Source of the DNA: Opitutus sp.
GTDB taxonomy: Bacteria; Verrucomicrobiota; Verrucomicrobiia; Opitutales; Opitutaceae
DNA length: 64,000 bases
Assembly (NCBI GenBank): GCA_024998815.1
Contig: JACEUQ010000002.1
Coordinates: 1,006,501 to 1,070,500 of the forward strand
Direction: 5' to 3'
Below the pieces are notes generated by a model, which was not told where the DNA came from, searched no databases, and saw nothing but the letters and a program-made list of their open reading frames with translations. The position numbers were made by a program, and so were the translations under genes. This document shows positions 9,308 through 17,661 of the stretch, piece after piece (within the stretch, counting starts at the first letter, position 1; the number at the start of each line of letters is the position of its first letter).

Positions 9308-10320
9308 GGGCGGGCGGCGGGCTCCAGTTTTTGCACTAGGGGTTGGCCGGGGGCGGCTTCGTCTTCGTAAAGGTGTTTTTGGTTGGCGAGGCTCCAGCTC
9401 ACGCAACCACTGCGGCCGTCGTCGCGCAGCATCGGCGTGGCGAGGTCGGCGTAGCCGCGGTGGGCGTAGGGGTCGGTGCCGGCGACGACGAGCACGTCGC
9501 GGTAATCGGTCTTGGCCATGGGCGTGCCGTCCTCGGGCTTGTTCCACGGGAGGAAGCTCTCGCAGCTCATGAAGTGGTTGACGAGAGAGCGGCGGTAGCG
9601 GCCCTCGGGCGCGCGGTTGGGGAGGGAGCGGTGGAGGAGGTAACCGTTGAAAAACACGACGGAGCCGGCTTCGACTTCGACGGGGACCGCGTCGGCGTCG
9701 GTGTAGGGAAAGCCGCGGCTTTCCTCGGAGCAGTCGAAGCGGCGGTCGCCGTGCCATGCCTGGTCCCAGAGGATGCCGTGTTTGTGGGAGCCGGGTATTA
9801 CCCAGAGGCCGCCGTTTTCGACTGTGGCGCGGTCGAGGGCGATCCAGGCGCCGATGAGCGAGCGGTCGCGGGTGGGGATGTAGTCTTCGTCCTGGTGCCA
9901 GGCTTGGCCGGGTTTGCCGGAGGCCTTGATGAAGAGCATCGACTGCATGCATTTCACGTTGGGGCCGACGACGCCGGTGAGGACCTTGAGCGTGGCCGGG
10001 TTGAAGAGCGTTGCCTTTAGCGGCGCGGAGATTTTATGGGGAAAATGGATGCAGAGAAACTGTTTCAACACCTCGTTGTCGGTTAGGGCGTCGGGGAGCG
10101 GCTTGGCGTTATGGATGTCGCCGCGACGGCCGCGGCAGATCTGGGTGGTCTCGTCAATGAGGGCGGCGACTTCGTCGGGGGAAAAGGCGTCTTCCATGAC
10201 GAGGTAGCCGTTGTCTGCAAAGAAGGTCTGAATGTCGGCCGGATCGGCATCGGGGGAGAAGTAGCCGGGCGGACGAACGGCGGGGAAACGACTGCGGCGG
10301 GTGGAGGGGATGATGGACAT
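9304..10320 (-). CDS. Phytanoyl-CoA dioxygenase (PhyH) family protein
   Basis: Protein of 338 aa, Fe(II)/2-oxoglutarate-dependent oxygenase fold. The iron triad is H142 and D144 in WHQDED and H230 in LLHRSLPN, with R241/R243 placed to bind 2-oxoglutarate. ENGGLWVIPGSHKHG is the typical strand-turn before the distal His. It would hydroxylate a small metabolite; the substrate cannot be told. It is first gene of an operon with the TIM-barrel protein and is divergent from an AraC regulator, suggesting use of a particular carbon source. Confidence 0.88.
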   Translation of the reverse strand: MSIIPSTRRSRFPAVRPPGYFSPDADPADIQTFFADNGYLVMEDAFSPDEVAALIDETTQICRGRRGDIHNAKPLPDALTDNEVLKQFLCIHFPHKISAPLKATLFNPATLKVLTGVVGPNVKCMQSMLFIKASGKPGQAWHQDEDYIPTRDRSLIGAWIALDRATVENGGLWVIPGSHKHGILWDQAWHGDRRFDCSEESRGFPYTDADAVPVEVEAGSVVFFNGYLLHRSLPNRAPEGRYRRSLVNHFMSCESFLPWNKPEDGTPMAKTDYRDVLVVAGTDPYAHRGYADLATPMLRDDGRSGCVSWSLANQKHLYEDEAAPGQPLVQKLEPAARP

Positions 10321-10374
10321 GATAGGGAGGGATTAGAGTTGCGGCGTTTAGGAGCAGATTATCTATAACACGTC
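10321..10374. promoter_or_regulatory. Divergent promoter region, PhyH operon / AraC gene
   Basis: 54 bp between two divergent start codons. It must hold promoters for both transcripts and probably the AraC-type operator. It is AT-richer toward the regulator side (AGATTATCTATAACA). No operator half-sites can be assigned with confidence. Confidence 0.5.
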
Positions 10375-11208
10375 ATGAGTGACCCGAACAGCTCTAGGGG
10401 AGGAAATAATATATCCATTAAGCTACGAATGGCGGAAGCGGAGCGGGCTTTTTTTGGGGATGTGGTCTATAAGCAAGGCGGTAGTTGCGGTCCGCGAATG
10501 CAGGGGGATTTTCAATTGGTGGTGATCGAGGCCGGGGAGGCGCGGGTGACAGTGGGGGAGGATACGGTGCATCTGGCCAAGGGGGACGCGGGGTTGTTTT
10601 GTCCAGGGAGGCGGGAGCATTTTTTGTTTTCGCAGCAGGTGAGGACGCATCACACATGGTGTGCGGTGAATCCAGTGTTGGTGGCGCCGGAGCTGGCTCA
10701 AGCCTGCGGCAGGGCGCCGGCGGTGATACGGGAGACCCATCGACTGGCACGATTGATGGAACTGGGGTTGGGGCTGCCCGAGGTGACGGGAACGGAGGCG
10801 TCTGGGCTGGTCGAGGCCTTGGGTTTAGCGGTGTTGCGGGAGTATGTGTATGCGGCGCAGCACAAGTCGGGAGCGGGCGAAAAGCCGGAAGCGTTGCGGC
10901 GCTTGTTGGAGTGGTTCGGCTTGCATGCGGCCGAGCCGGTCGATCTGCCGAGGTTGGCCAAGGTCGCGGGGGTTTCGGCCGCACAACTCGTCAAGGTTTG
11001 CAAACGGCACCTGGGGGTGACGCCGGTGCGGGCATTATGGGAGGCGCGGACGCGGCAGGGGGTGCGGCTCTTGCGGGACACGGGCTTGCCGGTAGCGGAG
11101 GTGGCGTTTCGCTGCGGGTTTCAGACGCCGTTTCATTTTTCGCGGTGGGTGAAGGCATTGACCGGTGCGAGTCCTCGGGCTGTGCGGCTGCAGGCGGCTT
11201 GGCGTTGA
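10375..11208 (+). CDS. AraC-family transcriptional regulator
   Basis: Protein of 277 aa. Residues about 1-130 form a cupin-like sensor (GDFQLVVIEAGEARVTVGED, KGDAGLFCPGRREHFLF). The last 100 residues hold two helix-turn-helix motifs of the AraC family: DLPRLAKVAGVSAAQLVKVC and LPVAEVAFRCGFQTPFHFSR, followed by the TGASPRAVR signature end. It probably senses a sugar or derivative and activates the divergent PhyH/TIM-barrel operon. Confidence 0.92.
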   Translation: MSDPNSSRGGNNISIKLRMAEAERAFFGDVVYKQGGSCGPRMQGDFQLVVIEAGEARVTVGEDTVHLAKGDAGLFCPGRREHFLFSQQVRTHHTWCAVNPVLVAPELAQACGRAPAVIRETHRLARLMELGLGLPEVTGTEASGLVEALGLAVLREYVYAAQHKSGAGEKPEALRRLLEWFGLHAAEPVDLPRLAKVAGVSAAQLVKVCKRHLGVTPVRALWEARTRQGVRLLRDTGLPVAEVAFRCGFQTPFHFSRWVKALTGASPRAVRLQAAWR

Positions 11209-11286
11209 GGGGCGGCGTCCGAGTTGGCAAAGGAGTATCAGCGTCCGAGCCTACGGCGAAGGTTGTCGCGCTAGCGCCGAACGGGG

Positions 11287-11307
11287 TCGGGCCGTTACAT
11301 GGATACA
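11287..11307 (-). repeat. Right copy of 21-bp inverted repeat flanking AraC cassette
   Basis: Perfect inverted match to 8301-8321, located 78 bp after the AraC stop. A separate GGGCCCGGGCCC-like palindrome lies about 50 bp further right (near 11355). Confidence 0.8.
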
Positions 11308-11410
11308 AGCTGCTATAGCCCAGCAATCGAGATTACTTTGAATATAACCAACGGCCCGGGCCCGTTAAGCTCTGGCCCGCATAAACGACATTTTTTTAAG
11401 TGCGGAGAAT

Positions 11411-11962
11411 TTAGGTTTTCCGTTGGGCAACAAGGCTGGCGATGCGGTGACCGAGGCGTTCGCCTGTAGCTTTGTCGTCTTCGACAAGCGCGGCCTGCGC
11501 CATCACGCCCAAAGAGCTGCCGAGGCGGTTGATGCCGGTGGCCTGCATCGGTAGCTCACCCAAGCCGGCCCAGATCATGCCATGCTGCATGGCCAGCGTG
11601 GACAGGTATTGCAGCGTCACCTGCTTGTCGCCGCTGGGACTATTGGAAATCGTGAAGCCGGACGCGATTTTGTCGCGCCACTTGGCATGATACCAACGTC
11701 CGCCGGTTGCATCGGCGAAGGCCTTAAACTGTGCGGCAGGTCCGCCCATGTAGGTGGGCGTGCCGAAGATAATCGCATCGCTTGCGTCGAGCTGGGCGAG
11801 CACCGCCTCGTTTTCGTAACGCCCTTCCTTAATATCGGCACCGGCGATGGCGATCAGCTGGGTTTGGATTCCGGCCACGGCAGCCGCACCGTCCGCAACA
11901 GCTTGGGCGAGTTTGGCGGTGTTACCGGTGCCGGAGAAGTAGATTATAGATACAATACTCAT
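11411..11962 (-). CDS. WrbA-like flavodoxin / NAD(P)H:quinone oxidoreductase
   Basis: Protein of 183 aa with a flavodoxin fold. The FMN phosphate loop is YFSGTGNTAKLAQ near the N-terminus; FGTPTYMGGPAAQFKAFADAT and GDKQVTLQYLSTLAMQHGM match WrbA and related NAD(P)H-dependent FMN quinone reductases, which reduce quinones by two electrons. It lies 27 bp after the pirin gene in the same direction, an oxidative-stress-type pairing, with a LysR regulator divergent upstream. Confidence 0.88.
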   Translation of the reverse strand: MSIVSIIYFSGTGNTAKLAQAVADGAAAVAGIQTQLIAIAGADIKEGRYENEAVLAQLDASDAIIFGTPTYMGGPAAQFKAFADATGGRWYHAKWRDKIASGFTISNSPSGDKQVTLQYLSTLAMQHGMIWAGLGELPMQATGINRLGSSLGVMAQAALVEDDKATGERLGHRIASLVAQRKT

Positions 11963-11989
11963 GATGTTTTAGCGGGCTGATGGATTTGA

Positions 11990-12685
11990 TTAGTTGAGGT
12001 CGAAAAGGAGAACTTGCGCAGGCTTATGACCGGTGAGCTCCAGTGTTGTGCCCTCGGTGATGGCAGCCGCATCGCCACCATTTAATGTATGGCCGTTGAG
12101 CGTCACCTCGCCCTCGGCCACGTGAACCCACGCCTGCCGGCCTTGAGTGAGTGGATGACCGACTCGTTGACCCGCATCGAGTTTAGCCAACCACAAATCG
12201 GCGTCCTGATTAATCGCGATGGACTCATCGCGGCCGGTCTTGCTCACCACCAAATGCAGGACGCCCTTGGCTGCGGAGGCGAAAGACTTTTCGGCATATC
12301 GCGGCGTGGCCCCCCGGTGGTCGGGCTGAATCCAGATTTGCAGCAAACGGACCGCTTCTGAATCCGAAGGATTAAACTCGCTGTGGCGCACCCCAGTCCC
12401 GGCGGCCATATATTGCACATCACCCGGGCGGATAACCCGGCCATTGTTCATCGAGTCCTTATGCTCAAGCTGCCCGCTGAGGATGTAGGTAATGATCTCC
12501 ATGTCGCGGTGCGAATGGGTGCCGAAACCGTGAGAAGGTAAAACGAGATCGTCGTTGATCACGCGCAGACTGCGAAACCCCATCCAACGCGGGTCATGAT
12601 AATCAGCGAAACTGAAGGTGTGGTAGGAATCGAGCCAGCCATGGTTGGCGTGGCCCCGGTCGTTGGCTTTGCGGATGTTGATCAT
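11990..12685 (-). CDS. Pirin-family bicupin (YhhW-like)
   Basis: Protein of 231 aa. The start at 12685 gives the standard pirin N-terminus (MINIRKANDRGHANHGWLDS). FGTHSHRDMEIITYILSG with GTGVRHSEFN supplies the metal ligands (His, His, His/Glu). YhhW and relatives have quercetinase activity; in vivo role usually unknown. The frame extends 55 codons upstream but overlaps the divergent LysR gene, so the internal Met is chosen. It is the first gene of an operon with the WrbA-like protein. Confidence 0.9.
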   Translation of the reverse strand: MINIRKANDRGHANHGWLDSYHTFSFADYHDPRWMGFRSLRVINDDLVLPSHGFGTHSHRDMEIITYILSGQLEHKDSMNNGRVIRPGDVQYMAAGTGVRHSEFNPSDSEAVRLLQIWIQPDHRGATPRYAEKSFASAAKGVLHLVVSKTGRDESIAINQDADLWLAKLDAGQRVGHPLTQGRQAWVHVAEGEVTLNGHTLNGGDAAAITEGTTLELTGHKPAQVLLFDLN

Positions 12686-12772
12686 GCCAAGAGTATGCCA
12701 CACCTCGGTGCGTTTTGGGAAAGACCAAGATTCTTGCCTCAGCATAACCCAAAAGCATAGTCGCGAACTCGC
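12686..12772. promoter_or_regulatory. Divergent promoter region, pirin operon / LysR gene
   Basis: 87 bp between the divergent pirin and LysR start codons, the standard site for LysR-type autoregulation and activation of the neighbour operon. LysR proteins usually bind a T-N11-A box; I cannot choose one reliably by eye. Confidence 0.5.
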
Positions 12773-13669
12773 ATGGAACTCCGCCACCTCCGTTACTTCC
12801 TCGCTGTTGCTAAAAGCGAAAACGTGTCCCGTGCCGCCTTGAAACTCCATGTTTCCCAGCCGGCCCTGAGTCGGCAGATCCGAGACCTAGAGACGGAGAT
12901 TGGCTTTCTGCTGTTCGAACGCAGCGCCAAATCCGTGCGCCTCACCGAGGCGGGGCGCGTTTTTTTGAGTGAAACTCAGGCGGTGTTGGCGCGCACTGAA
13001 GAAGCGGTGCAGGCGTCACGGGCAGTCGCCACCGGGCTTCAAGGCGAACTCAATGTGGGTTATGCGCCCACGCCCACCGTGCACATCCTACCGCCAACGT
13101 TACGGGCGTTCAAAGTCGAGCGACCGGAGCTGCGCGTAAAACTCCATGACCTATCGACTGAGGAACTGCTTGCGGGGTTAAGAAAAGCCACCCTGCACAT
13201 CGCCATTCTGGTACGACCCTCCGTAGCCATGTTGCGAGGGCTGCGCTTTGAAGAGCTTTCGCGAATCGCGATCCGGCTCGCCGTTCCGCCCGGTCACCCC
13301 TTCGCTCGGCTTCGCACCATTCCCATCGCGCGGTTGGCGAACGAGCCGCTGATCAGTTACCCGCGCAAAGAATATCCCGATTACCACGAGATGCTCGCCA
13401 CGGTGTTTAGCGGCCTCAAACAACAGCCACGCATCGTTGAAGAGCACGAAGGAGCGGGCGGATTGGTGACTGCTGTCGAAGCCGGAACCGGCCTCGCGCT
13501 GGTGCCTCAATCATTGGCGTGCTCGATCGGCCCGCGCCTCAAACTCCTCCCGCTTTCGCCCGCACCGGCACCCCTGATCATTGGAGCGGCCTGGTTACGT
13601 GACCGGATACCCCCCGCCGCCGAACAGTTTTTCCACTGCGCTCAGAGAGCAGCTGTGAACGAAACCTAA
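12773..13669 (+). CDS. LysR-family transcriptional regulator
   Basis: Protein of 298 aa. It starts with the LysR winged HTH (MELRHLRYFLAVAKSENVSR, LHVSQPALSRQIRDLETEIG). The remaining 200 residues form a periplasmic-binding-like effector domain (GELNVGYAPTPTVHILPPTL). It is divergent from the pirin-wrbA operon, which it probably controls in response to a redox or aromatic signal. Confidence 0.93.
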   Translation: MELRHLRYFLAVAKSENVSRAALKLHVSQPALSRQIRDLETEIGFLLFERSAKSVRLTEAGRVFLSETQAVLARTEEAVQASRAVATGLQGELNVGYAPTPTVHILPPTLRAFKVERPELRVKLHDLSTEELLAGLRKATLHIAILVRPSVAMLRGLRFEELSRIAIRLAVPPGHPFARLRTIPIARLANEPLISYPRKEYPDYHEMLATVFSGLKQQPRIVEEHEGAGGLVTAVEAGTGLALVPQSLACSIGPRLKLLPLSPAPAPLIIGAAWLRDRIPPAAEQFFHCAQRAAVNET

Positions 13670-13753
13670 AATGCGCTCCTCGTTTGGCAGCAGCATGGAT
13701 TTTGTCGGGGGAGATCTGAGGTAACACAAAATCAACAGAAACCATCGAACCTT

Positions 13754-13832
13754 TTAGCCGCGAAAGAACGCAGAGATCGCATAGAAATACCGGGCTTGTT
13801 CTTTGCGTTCCCTGCGTTCTTTTGCGGCTAAA
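13754..13832. repeat. Dispersed palindrome family C
   Basis: Arms with TTAGCCGCGAAAGAACGC and the inverted TGCGTTCTTTTGCGGCTAA, loop of about 40 bp with further imperfect pairing. A second copy is at 62315-62400. Located downstream of the LysR gene. Confidence 0.8.
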
Positions 13833-13982
13833 CTGACTTGGTTAAATCCGACACTTTAAATGTTACTGCCTACTCGTTTGGCAGATTACCTGAGCACCAC
13901 GGCGAACCCCAAACGGGGATAGGGCCGCTTTTTTCATGGTTCTCCGGCAACGGCGCGTGCCCGGCGGACGGTTTTTCGGTCT

Positions 13983-14170
13983 CGGAGCCGGGTTTTAACG
14001 CTCGGACCAAGGTTATTGAAGCCCGAAGGCTCGGGTTTGTCGGTCGGAGGCACACGTTTTAAGACCGGAGGCACACGACTCAGGCCCGGAGGCTCAGGTT
14101 TGGCAACCGGAGGCCACAGACTGAAGCCCGGAGGCTGCGGTTTGCCTACCGGAGGACCGGTTTTGCAAAA
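13983..14170. repeat. 21-bp tandem repeat array with alternating unit types
   Basis: Nine head-to-tail units of 21 bp (first one 20 bp), most starting CGGAGGC. Unit boundaries are 13983, 14003, 14024, 14045, 14066, 14087, 14108, 14129 and 14150. From 14066 on the units alternate between two types (one containing ACAGACTGAAGCC-like ends, one containing TCAGGTTTGG-like ends), so there is a 42-bp higher-order period. No gene uses it convincingly. It ends about 120 bp upstream of the next start codon. Confidence 0.8.
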
Positions 14171-14287
14171 TAGCCGTCCAGGTTAAAGACCAACGGCCGA
14201 TTTCTGGGTCCACTCGTGCACGCCCTGAGTCCCAACAACCTTCGCCCCTGCGTCGGTGGGCTCGCGGCCTTGCCCGATTACACACCC

Positions 14288-14989
14288 ATGACTCCAGCCC
14301 TCTTGCCCGAACCCACCGGTACCGCGAACTCCGCTCTACCCTCCACGCCCACCTCCGCCCCAAGGGCCGACTTCGACCAACACTTAGCCAACGAATTGAC
14401 GGTGACCGCATCCCTCATCAGCGCCGCGCTGAACCGTCCGGAGGTTATGGCTGAACTCAGCTACAGTATCACCGAAATCGAAGAAGGGCGCGCCCTGCAC
14501 GTCGCCGCCCAGCAGGCTTTTAATGCCCGTCAACAAGCGGTAAGCACCTCCAGTACCGCCAACAAGAACCGCGACCAGTTGCTGACGAGCGTGCGTGAAG
14601 ATTTCTCGGCCTACCGCGCCACCGTGCAGGCCAACTTCCCCGAGGAGGTGCGCACCGCGCTGGGTGCCGGCGGTCGCGTGCCCGCCGACCTGCAAAAGTT
14701 TATCACCCTTGTCCGCAGCGCTTATGCAACCGCCCAGCAAGCACCCTACGCGGCGGTGCTCGCCAAACGTAAGCTCACCCAGGCGGTGCTCACCTCCTAT
14801 ATCGCCCAAGTCGACGAACTTGTTGTACTCGATGGCAAGGCGAAGGCAGCAGACCAGGGCGCGATCGCCGCCACCCAGATGCGGGACGAAGCTGGCACGG
14901 ACCTGCGTAAGTGGATTGGGTCCTTTCGCAAGCAGGCCAAGGCCGATCTGCGCAAGTTTCCCGAACTCCGCGCCCAACTGGATTTGTAA
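14288..14989 (+). CDS. Hypothetical helical protein
   Basis: Protein of 233 aa from the ATG at 14288 (an upstream start at 14216 would add 24 unlikely residues). The N-terminal 30 residues are Pro/Thr/Ser-rich, the rest helical and charged, with regularly spaced Ala/Gln/Arg segments (EEGRALHVAAQQAFNARQQA). No membrane segment or catalytic motif. I do not recognise the family. A clear rho-independent terminator follows. Before the IS invasion it was convergent with the M48 peptidase gene. Confidence 0.7.
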   Translation: MTPALLPEPTGTANSALPSTPTSAPRADFDQHLANELTVTASLISAALNRPEVMAELSYSITEIEEGRALHVAAQQAFNARQQAVSTSSTANKNRDQLLTSVREDFSAYRATVQANFPEEVRTALGAGGRVPADLQKFITLVRSAYATAQQAPYAAVLAKRKLTQAVLTSYIAQVDELVVLDGKAKAADQGAIAATQMRDEAGTDLRKWIGSFRKQAKADLRKFPELRAQLDL

Positions 14990-15005
14990 AGTTATTCCCA
15001 CCACG

Positions 15006-15031
15006 GCGGCCCTGAGCGGGGCCGCTTTTTT
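15006..15031 (+). terminator. Rho-independent terminator
   Basis: Stem GCGGCCC / GGGCCGC with a 6-base loop followed by six T, 16 bp after the stop at 14989. Confidence 0.85.
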
Positions 15032-15141
15032 GCCTCCGGTTACAGTGCAACCGACCGTTTCCGAGTTACCGGACCTCTTTATCGGCGTAGGACCGGCGAC
15101 GCGTGGGTGGTTCTCATTTCCTCGATTGTGCCATGGATGGA

Positions 15142-15228
15142 TCAGGCGATTTCCTTGCTGCTCGTGGCGCCGTCAGGAATGAGATAGGTTCCGCCCATTA
15201 AGCAGGTGAGAGTGGTGCGGATGTATTT
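15142..15228 (-). pseudogene. Severed 3' end of the M48 peptidase gene
   Basis: Read on the minus strand these 29 codons encode a tail beginning KYIRTTLTC and ending ATSSKEIA plus a TGA stop. Joining the TSD (ATTT at 15225-15228 and again at 22467-22470) restores one continuous frame with the truncated gene at 22465-23448: the last Lys is followed by Tyr instead of TAG. So this is the original C-terminus, now 7.2 kb from its gene. Confidence 0.85.
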
Positions 15229-15428
15229 AGAGCCTGTCCCAAATTTCCGGATTTTTAAAAAGTGCGCAGAGGTCCATTGGGATTGCGGGCGAACGAGGTG
15301 GCACGAATCACCCCAGCGACGTTAAACGGCGGCCCGAATCGATTTTTCCCGCCCCCAAGCGCGGTAGTAAGGTACGGCAAAGCCGGGGCGAGCCCCAGGG
15401 TTATTCACATTTTTGCCGGAAAATTGAA

Positions 15429-16922
15429 TTAAGCGGCCAGCGGAAGTGTTATTTCCTCGGCAAGGATTCGTGACACCAGCCAGAGGTTGTGACCGAGTAC
15501 ACTCCAACCCACCGAACGGTAGCGGTTGGCAAACCCTTTACAGCGCAAGCGTCCGCCGAGGCGTTGTTTGAGGATCGCAATGCGCGCTTCGGTCGCCGAA
15601 CGGCGCCGCTGCAATTGGGCGAAGCGTTTTTCGCTCAAACGCTCCTTGAGCGCGTGCGGATCACGCGGGCATACCGCATCGTAAACGTCTTGTTGCTTGA
15701 GCATTGCGGAAGTTTTTTTGGTGGCGAAGCCGCGGTCGGTGCCGACCGCGCTAATCGGCGCACTCAGGTCAAAGCGGTTCTGCCGCGCCAGGCTTTCCTC
15801 GAGTTGGCACCATTCTGCCGGAGCCGCGCCCTGGTAGAGTTGCCAGTCGGTGATTAAACCGGAGAGCGCCTCGCTCAACAGCAACGAGTTGCCAAACTCG
15901 ACTTGGCTCCCTGCTTTGCCGCGAACCAGTACGTTCACATCAAGTTCATGCACGCTGAGGATCTTTTGGTCGTTGGGCACCGGGCGTCCGCCGATGATGC
16001 GCTCGTGGGCCTGCTTGATGACGGCGGGCAGTTGGCCGAGCATAGCGTCGATGCGGGTGGTTATCCGCTTGGTTTGGCGTTGGCTGTAATGGGTTTGGCT
16101 ATACTTCTGCGCCAACAGGTCGCGGTGGCGGCGGGCATGTTCTCCGATCGTGCGTAACAGCGTCTTCATCTTGCGCAGGATCTGTTTACGCGCGCGCTTG
16201 GCGTCGTTGCGGCGGCCTGCGTGGGTCATTGACATGCACAACTTGTTCATCTGCTTGGCAAAGCACTCCGGCTCTTCAGGCATACGGTGGAGCAGTCCAG
16301 CGCGGCGGATTAAAATCATGGCCTTGAGCAAAGTCTTGGACACATCACGCAACAGCACCCAGTCCACCGGGAAGTGGATGTTGGTCTCCAAGCACGTGCC
16401 GTCGATGAGGCAAACATCCATGTCCAGCGGCGCGCTCAACCCGAGTTCAGTGGCGCGATCCTTCTCGCCGCACATCTCCACCAACACTTGCCCCATCCAG
16501 CGCACCTGTTCGGCGGTGAAAAACTTCGAGGCCCGCTCCAGCACACTTTTGGACGCCCCCTTGATTCCCTCAAGCGTGCGAACACCGCAAAAATCCGCCA
16601 GTAAATCACTTGAGGCAATGCTACGGGAAAGCTCGCGAAAGGATATGTTGCCCAAATGCACCCGCAACACTTCAAAGCGTAACGCTTTGAGCGCAAACTC
16701 CATACGCTGGCGTAGTTGTGCGACACTGGCTTGGCCTGCCCCCGCCTTGGCAAAGTCCATCGCCATCGTCTCCAAGTGGCTGCCACGCAACAACGCGTCG
16801 AGTCCTTCCAATTGCTGGCGAAACTCGGCGTAATCTTTATTGGCACCGACTGGCGTTAGCGCCGGACGCAACCAGCGTTGCAGGGCAATGGCCGAGGTGG
16901 CGGATACGGGTTTTGACTTCAT
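15429..16922 (-). CDS. DDE transposase of outer IS
   Basis: Protein of 497 aa. Acidic residues are placed as in DDE enzymes: CLIDGTCLETNIHFPVDW, then VGTDRGFATKK, then the Glu in SATEARIAILKQRLGGRL. The helical middle insert (AKRARKQILRKMKTLLRTIG) separates the first and second Asp. The C-terminus ends in LPLAA, as does the 527-aa transposase at 58611-60194. The gene is full length. Its upstream region is interrupted by the IS1634-type element at 16976/16977, 54 bp before the start, which may have removed its promoter. Confidence 0.88.
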   Translation of the reverse strand: MKSKPVSATSAIALQRWLRPALTPVGANKDYAEFRQQLEGLDALLRGSHLETMAMDFAKAGAGQASVAQLRQRMEFALKALRFEVLRVHLGNISFRELSRSIASSDLLADFCGVRTLEGIKGASKSVLERASKFFTAEQVRWMGQVLVEMCGEKDRATELGLSAPLDMDVCLIDGTCLETNIHFPVDWVLLRDVSKTLLKAMILIRRAGLLHRMPEEPECFAKQMNKLCMSMTHAGRRNDAKRARKQILRKMKTLLRTIGEHARRHRDLLAQKYSQTHYSQRQTKRITTRIDAMLGQLPAVIKQAHERIIGGRPVPNDQKILSVHELDVNVLVRGKAGSQVEFGNSLLLSEALSGLITDWQLYQGAAPAEWCQLEESLARQNRFDLSAPISAVGTDRGFATKKTSAMLKQQDVYDAVCPRDPHALKERLSEKRFAQLQRRRSATEARIAILKQRLGGRLRCKGFANRYRSVGWSVLGHNLWLVSRILAEEITLPLAA

Positions 16923-17130
16923 GGCCGATTATAGCGGCTTTTTTTTGACCAAAACCAGGGAATTACCCCTCTTTAGCCCGAGTTCCGCAGTTGGCGTAGT
17001 CGGCAAAAAAAGTTTCAGAGGAGAGCAGATTTTTGGCGGCGGGCGCCTACGAGGGAAGACGAGGTTTTGGAGGCATGTAGTGCCGAACACCCCGTTGAGG
17101 AGCGCTCGGATTTCTGCGATACTGCCGGGC

Positions 17131-17469
17131 ATGTTCCTACGACGTAAGACCAAGTCGGCGCGCGGGGTCGGTTACAGTTATTGGCACTTGTGCCGGACGG
17201 TGCGCACCGCGCGTGGGCCGCGTCAGCAGGTCGTCGCCTCGCTGGGCAAACTCGACGACGCGCAACTGGCGGGCTTGCGCGGGGGCTGGGATGATTTACC
17301 CGCATTGTTGCGCGGGGAAACTCCGATCCCCAAGCCGGACACCGCACCTCTGCCCGGGCTCGGTTTGCCGGGCCAGACCGAAGGTGACACCGCACCGCGT
17401 TGGGAGCCGGCTGATCTGCGCGCTCTGAGAGTAGAACGCAGCCGCGACTTCGGCGAGTGTTACCTCGCC
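17131..17469 (+). pseudogene. IS1634-type transposase, N-terminal fragment
   Basis: 113 codons beginning MFLRRKTKSARGVGYSYWHL and ending FGECYLA. The frame continues perfectly at 20859 (LSLWHRLKL...) after removal of the IS21 element and one copy of the 7-bp duplication CCTCGCC. The region is the N-terminal domain of IS1634-family transposases; the protein is disrupted here. Confidence 0.88.
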
Positions 17470-17661
17470 TGTGAGCGGCGAGCGGGAAAGCGTCTATTTC
17501 TGGCGGTTAGGAATGCACTTCTTCTTCGGTGGATCTTCTTCCCCTTAAAAAGAGTAATACTCTTCTTCCGTGGGTGGGTTTTCTTCCCTGTCCGGCTGGG
17601 GATATGAGGGGTGCGAATGGGTGGAGATTGAACCGGCGGGACGCTTGGCGGATGCACAGCG

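Noticed and set aside
9308-9952. 215-codon N-terminal extension of the TIM-barrel protein
   Set aside because: Arg/Pro-rich shadow of the PhyH gene; the ATG at 9307 overlaps the PhyH stop as expected for an operon.
13983-14170. CRISPR-like array
   Set aside because: Units are contiguous 21-mers without unique spacers, and no cas gene is present.
16840-17130. Extension of the IS1634-type transposase fragment upstream of 17131
   Set aside because: It crosses the IS boundary at 16976/16977 and so cannot be part of the original gene.
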